The notes beneath the pieces were generated by a model, which saw nothing but the letters and a program-made list of their open reading frames with translations, was not told the DNA's origin and did not search any database. A stretch of DNA of 44,237 bases from CAXMST01 sp963700785 (GTDB taxonomy: Bacteria; Actinomycetota; Thermoleophilia; Solirubrobacterales; 70-9): contig CAVOYZ010000002.1 in assembly GCA_963700785.1 (NCBI GenBank), positions 1 through 44,237 on the forward strand, written 5' to 3'. Every line of letters starts with the position of its first letter. Positions within the stretch are counted from its first letter, which is position 1. Shown here in pieces: positions 32,664 through 41,861 of the stretch. A program made the translations under genes and the position numbers.

Positions 32664-33662
32664 CGATCGCGGCTCCACGGGAGGCGGTGGGCGAGCCAGC
32701 GGTTTCGGGGCACTGCGACCCGGAACAGCACCTTGAGCGAGTAGGCCCGCGCGACGTTCCGCGATGAGGACGCGTAGCGCTCGAAGCGGTCGGCGGTCGC
32801 CCCGAACCGCGGGTCGGCGTCGATCAGCGCCATCGCCCGGAGCTGGTTGATGTGCAGGCGGTGGTAGACGGGGCTGGCGAGGTTGGTCAACGGGTGTGGG
32901 AACAGGTCGTAGCGTGACCACCAGCCGGTGTCGTAGAGCTCGAGCGAGTCGGCCAGGGCGTCGATGCCCTCCTGCGCGAGCGCCGCCGCTGCGCCATCGC
33001 GCGAGCGCGACGCCGACGTCGTAGCAGCCCCAGAGGCCGAAGATGCAGCCGTTGAGCACGTGTGAGGCGGGAGTCGTGGGGTACTCCTCGGGCACTCGGC
33101 CCGGACCGAGCGTCGTCGCCACGCCGCCCTCGGAGACCGGCCTTCCCATCGGTGCCATCGCGCTGATCGCCGCGGTGGCGTAGCGCTGCTCGGACGTTGC
33201 GCGATGGACCCTGACCAGCAGGCTGGCGCCCTCGCCCTGGGCCATGCCCGACAGCCACGGCGGCGACAGCGAGTAGGTGTGCTTGTAGGGGAAGTCGTGG
33301 ATCCAGCCGCCCGCCTGAGGCCCCCCGCGCGCTTGCAGCTCGAGCAGCTCGTCGGCCGCCCAGCGGGCCGCCGCGAGCCACTCATCACCCTCGTCGGCGA
33401 GCCAGCGCTCATGGCAGCCCAGGCCCCACTGGATCAGGGCGACGTGGGGTCGCGGCGAGCCGCGCCGGTACCAGACCGGCGGCCGCTCTGGCGAAATCGC
33501 CTTCGATCGCAGATCGACGTAGTAGCCCTGCGGGTCGGAGGCGACGACGCGCGAGCCGACGGGGGCTGAGAAGCTACCGGACGTGCCAAGGGCGCTCGGC
33601 TTTCCGGGGGACGCGGGTTGCGCTCCCCGGCGCAATCGGCTGTCGGCGGCTGAACTGATCAT
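32660..33662 (-). CDS. D-glucuronyl C5-epimerase-like protein, frame broken once
   Basis: About 333 aa, matching the C-terminal catalytic domain of heparan-type D-glucuronyl C5-epimerases (Glce family), which turn glucuronic into iduronic acid within a polymer. Signature stretches are GGWIHDFPYKHTYSLSPPWL, SGMAQGEGASLLVRVHRATS, EEYPTTPASHVLNGCIFGLW and, after the frame change, LELYDTGWWSRYDLFPHPLT and NLASPVYHRLHINQLRAMAL. The shift lies near 32992-33005 (between GVALAR and DGAAAALAQEG). The family's Tyr-rich catalytic pattern (YDTGWWSRYDL, VYHRLHINQL) is complete. ATG 33662 is preceded by a TAGGAT box. No signal peptide. Bacterial relatives with heparosan epimerase activity are known; the actual substrate here is inferred. 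Confidence 0.82.
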
Positions 33663-33681
33663 GATGCCCGCGGGATCCTAG

Positions 33682-34868
33682 ATGGAGGCGAACCGGTCAA
33701 CAGCCAAGCTGCGTGTGGTCACCCTGGTCGACGGGATCGGCCTGTCTGGGGGCGGAGAGCGTCTCGCGAGGGAGATCGTCAGCCGGCTCGACCCGGAGCG
33801 GTTCGAGCGCACGCTGTGCGTCAGCAGGTGGTCGGGGGCGCAGGCGCGCGATCCGGCGGCCGAGAAGGTTCTCGCCGCCCTCGCCGATGCCGGCGTGCGA
33901 TTCGTCGGCCTGCCGCGGCGCTCGGCCGTCGATCTCGCGGCCTGGCGGCCGCTGCTGTCCCTCCTGCGGCGGGAGCGGGTCGACGTGCTGCACTCGCACA
34001 AGTTCGGCTCCAACGTCTGGGCGGCGATCCTCGGGCCGCTGGCCGGAACGCCCGTGGTGATCGCACACGAGCACACCTGGTCGTTCGAGGGCCAGCGGCT
34101 GCGCAAGCTCCTCGACCGCCGGCTGATCGCGAGGAACGTGGACGCGATGCTGGCCGTCTCACGCGAGGACCGGCGGCGGATGATCGAGATCGAGGGAATC
34201 GACCCGTCGAAGCTGATCTTCGTACCGAATGGGATTCCGACCCCGGCCGCGCCGAGCGGAGCCGACGTGCGCTCGGAGCTCGGGATCGATCCGGGGGCGC
34301 CGGTTGTCGGCACCGTCTGCGCGCTCCGGCCCGCAGAAGGCCCTGGAGGTCCTGGTCGACGCCGCTGTTCCGCTCAGCCGTCGGTTTCCCGACCTGCAGG
34401 TGCTGATCGTCGGCTCGGGCTCCGAGGCGGAGATGCTCGAGCGGCGGATCGAGCGAGCTCGGGCTCACCGCGACGGTGAGGCTTGTCGGTCATCGCAGCG
34501 ACATCCCCGACGTGCTGCAGGCCTTCGACGTCGGCGTCTGCTGCTCCGACTTCGAGGGCACGCCGCTCTCGATCCTCGAGTACATGGAGGCGGGCCTGCC
34601 GGTGGTCGCCACGCGCGTCGGCGGCGTGCCGGACCTGATCGCCCCGGGGGAGCAGGGCCTGCTGGTCGAGCCGCGCGATCCCGCCGGACTAGCGTCAGCC
34701 GTGTCCGGGATCCTCGATGATCCAGCTCGCGCCGCGGCGATGGGCGCGGCCGGAAGGGCGCGGCGCCGGGCTGAGTTCGACATCTCCGTCACCGTGGGCG
34801 AGATCGAGCGCATCTACACGGGCCTCGCCGACGGCGTCCCGGCGTCCCGGATCCGCCGGGCCGGCTAG
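33682..34868 (+). CDS. GT4-type glycosyltransferase, frame broken twice
   Basis: About 394 aa in three frames joined at single extra bases near 34330 (before QKALEVLVDAAVPLSRRFPD) and 34456 (before ELGLTATVRLVGHRSD). N-terminal domain: VTLVDGIGLSGGGERLAREI and DVLHSHKFGSNVWAAI. Donor domain: LIFVPNGIPTPAAPSGADVR, LQVLIVGSGSEAEMLERRIE, and CCSDFEGTPLSILEYMEAGL with the EX7E motif. The pieces join without missing residues, so sequence error is likely. It diverges from the C5-epimerase with 19 bp between starts, so regulatory sequences overlap the coding ends. The usual role is transfer of a nucleotide-activated sugar to a growing lipid-linked saccharide; donor unknown. Confidence 0.83.
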
Positions 34869-36241
34869 CTCGTGCGCTGGTCGTCGCGTGTGGCGGCGAT
34901 GGTGAGCAGTGTCGGGCCGAGCGCCAGCAGCAGCCAGATCTGCTTGCTCGCCTCAGCGCTGATGAAGAAGCCGGCGGCGAGCATGCCGACCGAGGCGACG
35001 ACGACCCCGCGGGCCAGCGCCTCCATCGGCAGGTCCTCCGCTCGCGCGAATCGGTTCGCGGCGCGCCACGCGCAGAGGACCGAGAAGCCGATGATCGAGA
35101 CGAACAGCAGCGCGCCGACGATGCCGAGCTCGGCGAGTGGACCGAGATAGCTGTTGTGAGAGACACCGGGCCTGTCGATCACCCTGTCCGTCCGGTAGGT
35201 CGTTCCAGGCTCGAGCACGTAGTTGACGGATTGGTCCTCGAAGTTGCCGGCCCCGACACCGCGGACCGGGTTGTCCTCGACCATCCGCCAGCCGACCATC
35301 CAGATCGTGGCCCGGCCGTCCTGCTGACGGGCCTCGCCCTGCGTCGCGCTGTCGATCCGGTCCTTGATCTCCGGGGGCGCGTAGAGGCTGAAGTAGCCGA
35401 TCCCGAGGGTCACCAGAACGAGAACGGCAGCCGTCGTCACAGCCCGCCAGCGGCCACTGACGAGCACCGCCGTGATCAGGGCGACCGCGAGCCCGACGAT
35501 GCCGCCGCGCGATCCGGTCAGCACGAAGGCGGCGAGGCAGAACGCCAACGCGCCGGCTGCGCCGAACTGGAGCAGGGGCTTGCCGCGCGCTGCGACGATC
35601 CCGGCGCCGGCCAGCGCGATCCCGGCGATCAGGCTGGCCGCGAGGAAGTTGGGGTCGGCGATCGTCGAGACCAACCGCCCGGCCTCGACCGTATCCAGCG
35701 AGGGCCTGTTGACCAGCCCGTAGGCGGCTGTGTACGCGGTGCCCGCGATGAACGCTCCGATCACGATCATCGCCTGGCGCCGGGTCTCGATCGCCGTGTA
35801 GACGATCACGAAGAGAACCGACACCAGCAGGAACCTGGTGAACTGGTCGAACGCACCTGCCGTGTTCTCCGCCCAGGTCGAGCTCAGCAGCACCCACCCG
35901 AGGAAGAGCACGAACAGGTAGGACAGCCCGGGGTAGTCGGTGAAGATCAGGCGTGTCTGCCGGCTCGATTGAGTGCTGATCCGAATCACCCAGGCGAGCA
36001 CGAGCACGAGTCCCGAGAGCTTCTCGGCGCTGACCGCCAGTACCGGCGAGCTCTCGACGAAGACGATGAGGACGAGCAGCGCCACGCCGGCTGCGAGATC
36101 ACTGACCGCGACGAGCACGAAGACGAGCCCTAGCGCGAGGACCACGGCGATCGCCGGATTGCGACCGGCGATCAGTCCGAGCGCGATAAAGATCGGCACC
36201 ACGAGCGCCACCGGCAGCCAGGCCGGCGGCTCGGCCAGCAA
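34865..36241 (-). CDS. O-antigen ligase/polymerase-like membrane protein
   Basis: 458 aa, mostly transmembrane helices (about 12), of the Wzy_C/WaaL family. N-terminal helices include LPVALVVPIFIALGLIAGRN; the central segment TIADPNFLAASLIAGIALAG and AFVLTGSRGGIVGLAVALIT is typical of these ligases; the large external loop contains NPVRGVGAGNFEDQSVNYVL and DRPGVSHNSYLGPLAELGIV, with the conserved His-Asn-x-Tyr/x-Leu pattern used for glycan transfer. The proteins polymerise or attach surface polysaccharide outside the membrane. Its 3' end overlaps the end of the convergent glycosyltransferase by 4 bases. An upstream gap of 267 bp probably has its promoter. Confidence 0.87.
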   Translation of the reverse strand: MLAEPPAWLPVALVVPIFIALGLIAGRNPAIAVVLALGLVFVLVAVSDLAAGVALLVLIVFVESSPVLAVSAEKLSGLVLVLAWVIRISTQSSRQTRLIFTDYPGLSYLFVLFLGWVLLSSTWAENTAGAFDQFTRFLLVSVLFVIVYTAIETRRQAMIVIGAFIAGTAYTAAYGLVNRPSLDTVEAGRLVSTIADPNFLAASLIAGIALAGAGIVAARGKPLLQFGAAGALAFCLAAFVLTGSRGGIVGLAVALITAVLVSGRWRAVTTAAVLVLVTLGIGYFSLYAPPEIKDRIDSATQGEARQQDGRATIWMVGWRMVEDNPVRGVGAGNFEDQSVNYVLEPGTTYRTDRVIDRPGVSHNSYLGPLAELGIVGALLFVSIIGFSVLCAWRAANRFARAEDLPMEALARGVVVASVGMLAAGFFISAEASKQIWLLLALGPTLLTIAATRDDQRTS

Positions 36242-36508
36242 GGACGAGGTTGAGCTGAGCCGGACCGTCGGTATCGACGGGAGCCGGGACGGGGAAGCGG
36301 GATTTCGGTCTGGTTCTGCTCACACCTCTGCCGTCGCCTCATTATTACCCGCCGGCGCTCGCCACCCCTGCAAGCCCGCGCCCCGCTTGGCCTCTCGGCG
36401 GACTAATGCCCGGGTCCGCCGATGCCGATCACACTTTCGTGGTACCCCATGCGAGAATACGGCGCTGCACGCGATGGTCCGTCGGCCGCACGAGAGGAGG
36501 AGCGGTGG
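36242..36508. promoter_or_regulatory. Divergent intergenic region
   Basis: 267 bp between the O-antigen ligase (minus) and the next membrane-protein gene (plus). The minus strand carries an AT-rich TAATAAT patch (36341-36347) with TTGCAG 20 bp upstream, longer than ideal spacing. On the plus side a strong ribosome site GAGGAGG (36494-36500) precedes ATG 36509. No other structure was recognised. Confidence 0.35.
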
Positions 36509-37838
36509 ATGAAGCCGCAAGTTGAACCTGGCCCGGTTCCGCCCGCACCGCTCGGTGCCGAGCGCAGCACCGCAGCGATCCCGCGTGACCGAGCGGCGCT
36601 CTGGGCCGCCGGCCTGATCGGCGCGCTACTTCTGCTGGTTGCCTTCAGCCGCGTCGGAATCGCGGCATTCGCGATGGGGCAGCCGAGGACGATTCCGACG
36701 ATGCTCGCCGCCGCCCTCCTGGCGCTGGCGAGCGGATCCGCTTGGCTGCTCGGGAGGAGCACGGCAGCCGGTCGCTTCGCGGGGCTTGGCTTCGTGGTGG
36801 GCTGTGGCGGCACTGCTCGCACTGCTCGCGGTCGAGCAGGCCACGAGCCTGCACTTCTGGGCGGCGGAATGGCTCGAGCTGCCGAGCTTCTCCCTGGTGG
36901 AGCTCCCGGCGCTCATCGGCGTCGTCGCGATCGCGATCGGATCGCGGCTGCTTCGGTCAGCCCGAGCCAGGCGCTGTGGGTAACTGGAGGCGCAGCATGG
37001 CTCGGCGCTCAGATCGCCGAGGCGGCCCTCGGTGGACGCTGGCAGCACGGTGTCTCGGCCTCCCTCGAGCTCTTCGGTTGCGCGCTGCTCGCCCTCGCGC
37101 TCCTGCTCGCCCTTCCCCCTGGTTCCAGGCCCTGGGAGGCCCGGGGCGACCGGGGCGGCCCGCGCCGGCTCGCCGAGAGCGCGGTCGGCGCGGTCAGCGT
37201 CGGGACCGCTGCGAGGGCGCTGGGCGCCGCAATCGGCCTGTTCGCGCTGCTCGGCGGCCTGCTGATAGTCCTCGACCGCGAGTTCCTCGGGCCGGTGCAG
37301 GACGCTCCGGAATCCCCTGCAGTGGTTCGACCTGAACCAGGAGCTGACCTTCCCCGCCTACTTCTCCGGCCTGCTGTTGCTCTCGATGGCAGGCCTCGCC
37401 GTCCTCGTCGCGAGCACGCCGAAGGCGCGCCTGGGGAGCGCCTGGCCCTGGTGGGGGATGGCACTGGTCGTGGCCTTTCTCGCCGTTGACGAGATCGTCG
37501 ATTTCCACGGCCGGGCGCAGAAGGCCACCGACATCGAGGCCCAGGTTCTGCTCGCCCCCTTGATCGTGACGGCCGCGATCGTCGGGCTGGTCCTGCTGGT
37601 CAGGGTCTGGCGCAATCGCGCGGTCCGGCGGATGTTCATCGGCGGCGCGGCCGCCTGGGGCCTGGCGATGGCGGTTGATCCCTCGACCCACCCCGGCTCC
37701 GCTCTGGCGTTCCCGGAGGAGGTGCTCGAGATGACTGGATCAGCCCTGTTCCTGGTTGCGCTGCTCTCGCTTGCCCGCTCCGGGCTCGGACTCGATCGGG
37801 GTCCCGCCGCGACGGCTGACGACGCGGTGGTGCACTAG
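36509..37838 (+). CDS. Multi-pass membrane protein of unknown family, frame broken three times
   Basis: Not recognised. About 442 aa when joined across changes near 36800 (into WWAVAALLALLAVEQATSLH), 36955 (into SQALWVTGGAAWLG) and 37310 (into NPLQWFDLNQELTFPAYFSG). It has about ten hydrophobic helices, for example AALWAAGLIGALLLLVAFSR, ASLELFGCALLALALLLALP and APLIVTAAIVGLVLLVRVWR, and a conserved-looking charged stretch FLAVDEIVDFHGRAQKATDI between helices. ATG 36509 follows a strong ribosome site; earlier in-frame ATGs (36422, 36449) lack one. The following phytase gene is read in the same frame as its end. Its place between ligase and chain-length genes suggests a surface-polymer role; that is only context. 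Confidence 0.6.
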
Positions 37839-37844
37839 CCATTC

Positions 37845-38910
37845 GCGGGCGAGCGATCGCCGGCCTCGCCGTGGCTCGTCGGCCTGCTGGTCGCCGCGGC
37901 CGTCGAGCTGTCCGATCTCGGACCGGGACCCGACCCTCCCGCGGGCACGCGCGAGGTCCAGGCAGCGGTCGAGACTGATCCGGTGCCAAGCGGTGGTGAC
38001 GCCGCCGACGATCCGGCGATCTGGGTCAACCGTCGGCGGCCGGAGCGCAGCACGGTGATCGGCACCGACAAGCGCGCGGGGATCGCCGTCTACGGCCTCG
38101 ACGGAGCCGAGTTGCAGTACCGGGCGGATGGAGAGATCAACAACGTCGACCTGCGCGATCGCGTCCTGGCGGGCAGTCCCGGGATCGCGGTGGCGGCGGT
38201 CACGAATCGCACGACCCAGGCTGTCGATCTCTACCGGATCGATCGCCGGGACGGCACCCTGAGGCCGCTGCAGGGTCGGCGTGGCGACACCGGATCTGGC
38301 CGTCAACGGCATCTGCATGTACCGGGACACCCGGCGGCGGCGGGGTTTCGGCTTCTTCGTCACCGGGCTGCGCGGCGAGGTCGAGCAGTGGCGGGTGACC
38401 GAGGATCGTGGCGACCGTCTGAGGGCTAGCAGGGTGGGGGCCTTCGAGTTCGACGGCTCGGCCGAGGCCTGCGTAGCCGACGAGCGCCGGGGCACGGTCT
38501 ACTTCGCCGAGGAGCGGGCGGGGATCTGGCGCCTGCCGCTTGGCGGCACGAGCAGTCAGGCGAGCCGGGTGGCCTCCACCTCGGGCGGCGGTCCGCTCGT
38601 CGCCGACGTCGAGGGCCTCGCGATCATCCGCCGGGCCCGCGGCGACCTCTTGGTTGCCTCGAGCCAGGGCAACGACTCCTACGCGACCTACGCGATCGGC
38701 TCCGGCTCATACGCCGGCTCGTACGCGCTAACCGACGGCGAGCTCGACGGCGCCGAGGACACCGACGGCATCGACGTCAGCGCCGAGCCGCTGGGGCCAC
38801 GATTCCCTCACGGTCTGTTCGTTGCTCAGGACGGCAGCAACGACGACGGCAACCAGAACTTCAAGCTCGTTCGACTGTGTCGGCGGGCCGCTCTCGACTG
38901 CGGTCGCTAG
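37845..38910 (+). CDS. Beta-propeller phytase (3-phytase family), frame broken once, start unclear
   Basis: A six-bladed propeller phosphatase that releases phosphate from phytate, Ca2+-dependent and secreted. Family marks are TDPVPSGGDAADDPAIWVNR (start of the propeller), GEINNVDLRDRVL, LVADVEGLAIIRRARGDLLV, GNDSYATYAIGSGS and LGPRFPHGLFVAQDG. A hydrophobic stretch SPASPWLVGLLVAAAVELSD before the propeller looks like a signal or membrane anchor, but no ATG/GTG lies before it in frame after the preceding stop (37836-37838), so the first bases probably contain an error; in the raw frame the first start is GTG 37983, which loses the signal. Frame changes near 38272 into VATPDLAVNGICMYRD. The 3' end overlaps the convergent BY-kinase gene by 50 bp. 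Confidence 0.8.
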
Positions 38911-40453
38911 CCGGGCGCACCGAAGCCGGAGTCCCGAACGAGTGCCGCGCATGCGTGTAGTAGCTCTCGGCCTGCGGTGCGACGCCGATCAGGGCGAAGC
39001 CCGTCGGCCTGACGCCGGCGTCCGCCAGCAGCTCCGCCAGGGCCTCGATCCGGTCGAGACGACTGGAGCCGAGCCTTGCGACGAGGACCGTCTCGTCGGC
39101 CGACCGTGCCAGCGGCAGCGCGTCGGCGACGGTGGCGAGTGGGGGGGAGTCGACGACCACGTAGTCGGCCAGCTCCTTGGCCTCGGCGACCATGTCCTGC
39201 GCGGCGGGCAGCGCCAGCAGCTCGGCGGCGGACTCCCCGCTGCCCTCCTCGGCCAGCAGCAGCCACAGGTCGAAGCCCCCGATCGGCGTGCTCAGCAGGC
39301 TGTCGGCGAGCGTCGCCTCCCCGGCCAGCACGCTGGTAACCCCCCGGGTCGTGGAGAGGCCGAACGAACGCCCGATCGCGGGGCGTCGCAGGTCCCCCTC
39401 GATCAGGATCACGCGCTTGCCGGTCAGCGCCAGCGAAGCGGCGAGGCTCATCGCCGATGTCGTCTTGCCCTCGCCCGGCCCCGGGCTGGTGATCAGGATC
39501 GACGTCGATCCCGAGCTCCCCGCGGATCGGGTCAGCGCCGCTCGCATCGTCCGGTAGGCCTCGGTGCCGCCGCCTGAGAGTCGATCCCAGCGCAGTGGGA
39601 GATGCTTCGGCCCGTCCTCGCGCGGCACCCGCGCGAGGATCGGCACCCGGAACCGGGCCCGGAGCTGTTCCTCTCGACGCAGCCTGGGGTCGAGCACCTG
39701 GAGCGCGAACGCGGCGCCAAGGCCGATGATCAGGCCGGCGAAGACGCCCGCGATCACGCTCGACACCGGCCGTGGGGCGGCCGGTGAGTTCGGGGGGAGG
39801 GCCGGCTCGACTATCTGGAGATTCGGGTCGCTGCCGGCGCGCAGCGTCGCCAGCCGGTTGACCACGAGCGCGGCGTTGTCGCGCTCGACCGATCCGCTCG
39901 GAGCCACCTTCAGGCGCTCCTCGAGGATCGGCAGCTCCTCGTCGATGCGGTCGTGCAGGATCTTCGTCCGGTTCGCGATCGCGGCCTCGGCGAATCCGTT
40001 GGCCAGCGCAGCAGCACCCTCGGCGGTCGAGGACCTGGCCGTGATATTGAGAACGTCGCTCTCGGCGACCGGTTCGATCGTGATCTTGTTGAGGATCGAG
40101 CTCGGCGAGCCGTCGAGGTTCAGCTCGGCGGCGGCGAGCTCGGCGGCGGCGTTGGTCTTGATCAGCGCGCTGGCCGTCTCGATCGCGCGCAGCGGGTCGT
40201 TCGACTGGGTGAGCAGACCGACTCCGGCGAGGGCTCCGTCCGGGTCCTCGAGCGCGTTGACCACGATCTGGACCTCGGCCTCGTAGACCTTGTCGGCGGT
40301 CGCCACGTAGAGGACCGCGAAGGCGGTGGTCACCGCGACCGCCGCCACGATCAGCCAGATCCGCTCGCGGACCGTCTCGATGAAGCGCTGCAACGGCTTC
40401 TGTTCGGCCTGGGGGTTAAGCCAGCCCTGCGGTGTATGGCTCGGTTCGTTCAA
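38861..40453 (-). CDS. Wzz/BY-kinase polysaccharide chain-length and export protein
   Basis: 530 aa. It has an N-terminal Wzz domain with two membrane helices (about residues 33-50, IWLIVAAVAVTTAFAVLYVA, and about 230-250, VIAGVFAGLIIGLGAAFAL), and between them a coiled periplasmic/external part. The cytoplasmic C-terminal domain is a bacterial tyrosine kinase: Walker A ITSPGPGEGKTTSAMSLAAS, Walker A' VILIEGDLRRPAIGRSFG and Walker B ADYVVVDSPPLATVADALPL. These proteins set chain length and gate polymer export. A Tyr-rich C-terminal cluster, the normal self-phosphorylation site, is reduced to SYYTHARHS. The start is TTG 40453 with a TAATCT box 17 nt upstream. Confidence 0.9.
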   Translation of the reverse strand: MNEPSHTPQGWLNPQAEQKPLQRFIETVRERIWLIVAAVAVTTAFAVLYVATADKVYEAEVQIVVNALEDPDGALAGVGLLTQSNDPLRAIETASALIKTNAAAELAAAELNLDGSPSSILNKITIEPVAESDVLNITARSSTAEGAAALANGFAEAAIANRTKILHDRIDEELPILEERLKVAPSGSVERDNAALVVNRLATLRAGSDPNLQIVEPALPPNSPAAPRPVSSVIAGVFAGLIIGLGAAFALQVLDPRLRREEQLRARFRVPILARVPREDGPKHLPLRWDRLSGGGTEAYRTMRAALTRSAGSSGSTSILITSPGPGEGKTTSAMSLAASLALTGKRVILIEGDLRRPAIGRSFGLSTTRGVTSVLAGEATLADSLLSTPIGGFDLWLLLAEEGSGESAAELLALPAAQDMVAEAKELADYVVVDSPPLATVADALPLARSADETVLVARLGSSRLDRIEALAELLADAGVRPTGFALIGVAPQAESYYTHARHSFGTPASVRPASDRSRERPADTVERA

Positions 40454-40470
40454 TGGACTCGTGTGCGAAG

Positions 40471-40476
40471 AGATTA
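40471..40476 (-). promoter_or_regulatory. -10 box of the BY-kinase gene
   Basis: TAATCT on the minus strand, 17 nt before the TTG at 40453, in the divergent gap shared with the 40569 gene. Confidence 0.35.
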
Positions 40477-40554
40477 CGGGGGGCGGCCCCGGTCTATCGG
40501 ATCGACCGTCGGCCGCGCCGGCTTTAGCGCCCGGCCGCCGGAATCCGTGCAGCG

Positions 40555-40560
40555 TACGCT
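40555..40560 (+). promoter_or_regulatory. -10 box of glycosyltransferase 40569
   Basis: TACGCT, 8 nt before ATG 40569, consistent with the near-leaderless layout seen elsewhere in the window. Confidence 0.4.
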
Positions 40561-40568
40561 ACGCGCCC

Positions 40569-41729
40569 ATGCGGCTGGCCGTGTACACCGACTATACGTA
40601 TTCGCGGGACGAGGACGGCGTCTACGCGGAGCGCGCGTTCGCGCTGTTCCTCTCCGCGCTGTCGGAGCGAATCGAGCGGACCGTCGTCTTCGGCCGAATG
40701 CGTCCCAGCGGCGGCAGCTCCCGGTACCGGCTCCCCGACGGCGTCGACTTCGTTGCCCTGCCGTACTACGAGAGCCTCGCCCATCCGCTCTCCGCCGGCC
40801 TCGCCATGGCCCGCTCCGTGCGCGCCTTCTGGCGCGGCCTCGACGACGTCGATGTCTGCTGGCTGCTCGGGCCGCACCCGCTGGCGCTCGTCTTCGCGGG
40901 ACTCGCGGCGCTGCGCCGGCGGGGGCTGGTGCTCGGCGTGCGGCAGGATCTGGTCGCCTATACGCGCAGCCGCTACCCGGGCCGCCGGCTGCCGGTCGCG
41001 GCGGCGGCGGTCCTCGATGCGGCGTACCGGGCGATTGGGCGCTTCTGTCCGGTGATCGCCGTCGGCCCGGCGCTCGCCCGGCGCTACGGCCGCTCGCGGC
41101 GCGTGCTCGAGATCGCGGTCTCGCTCGTATCCGAGGACGAGGTCGCCGCTGCCGCCGGTCTCAGTCGCGACTACCGGGGCGAGCTGCGGATCCTCAGCGT
41201 CGGCAGGCTCGACGCCGAGAAGAACCCGGCGATGCTCGCCGAGGTCCTGGCCGGGCTCCAGGGCGCCGACGGTCGCGACTGGCGGCTCGTCGTCTGCGGC
41301 GAGGGCCCGCTGGAGGCGGCGCTGAGGCAGCGCCTCGAGCAGCTCGGGGTCGCCGATCGGGCCGAGCTCCGCGGCTACGTCCAACATGGCGACGCGATGC
41401 GTGAGACCTACGCGGACGCCCACATGCTCCTGCACGTCTCCTGGACCGAGGGACTGCCGCAGGTGATCATCGAGGCGCTGGCGGCGCGCCTGCCGGTGGT
41501 CGCCACCGACGTCGGAGGGATTGGCGATGCGGTCGGGCCGGCGGCGATCCTGATCGCGCCGGGCGATGTCGGCGCCGCGATCTCCGCTCTGCAAGATCTC
41601 GCTCAGGACCCGGCGAAGCGAGCTGCGGTCACCGAAGCGGCCGGCGAATACGCGCGCCACCACACGCTCGAGCGGGAGGTCGAACGGGTGGCGGAGTTCG
41701 TTCAACCGCCTGCGCGCGGCGGGGGATAG
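40569..41729 (+). CDS. GT4-type glycosyltransferase
   Basis: 386-aa intact GT-B glycosyltransferase. The N-terminus MRLAVYTDYTYSRDEDGVYA is the acceptor domain; the donor domain shows LRILSVGRLDAEKNPAMLAE, WRLVVCGEGPLEAALRQRLE, and LHVSWTEGLPQVIIEALAAR with the EX7E-type glutamates, then PVVATDVGGIGDAVG. This is the standard GT4 layout of enzymes that build capsule or exopolysaccharide repeat units. I use ATG 40569; longer in-frame starts overlap the divergent BY-kinase. The partner gene on the other side of the divergent promoter sets chain length, which fits coordinate expression of assembly and export. The donor sugar cannot be read from the sequence. Confidence 0.9.
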   Translation: MRLAVYTDYTYSRDEDGVYAERAFALFLSALSERIERTVVFGRMRPSGGSSRYRLPDGVDFVALPYYESLAHPLSAGLAMARSVRAFWRGLDDVDVCWLLGPHPLALVFAGLAALRRRGLVLGVRQDLVAYTRSRYPGRRLPVAAAAVLDAAYRAIGRFCPVIAVGPALARRYGRSRRVLEIAVSLVSEDEVAAAAGLSRDYRGELRILSVGRLDAEKNPAMLAEVLAGLQGADGRDWRLVVCGEGPLEAALRQRLEQLGVADRAELRGYVQHGDAMRETYADAHMLLHVSWTEGLPQVIIEALAARLPVVATDVGGIGDAVGPAAILIAPGDVGAAISALQDLAQDPAKRAAVTEAAGEYARHHTLEREVERVAEFVQPPARGGG

Positions 41730-41751
41730 GCCGTCCTCGCCGGCGCGCAGC

Positions 41752-41780
41752 TTGCACCGACCGACCGGCAGGGCTATAGT
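41752..41780 (+). promoter_or_regulatory. Vegetative promoter, -35 and -10 with 17-bp spacing
   Basis: TTGCAC (41752-41757) and TATAGT (41775-41780) are separated by exactly 17 bp and lie about 75 nt upstream of ATG 41862. This is the most canonical promoter in the window. The leader of roughly 75 nt contains no riboswitch I recognise. Confidence 0.75.
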
Positions 41781-41861
41781 GTGCAGCGAGCTCCGGCCAC
41801 CCATCTGATGGCGCGGGGACAACCGACACGAGTACGTACCGTTTCACTAAGGAAGGAATCC

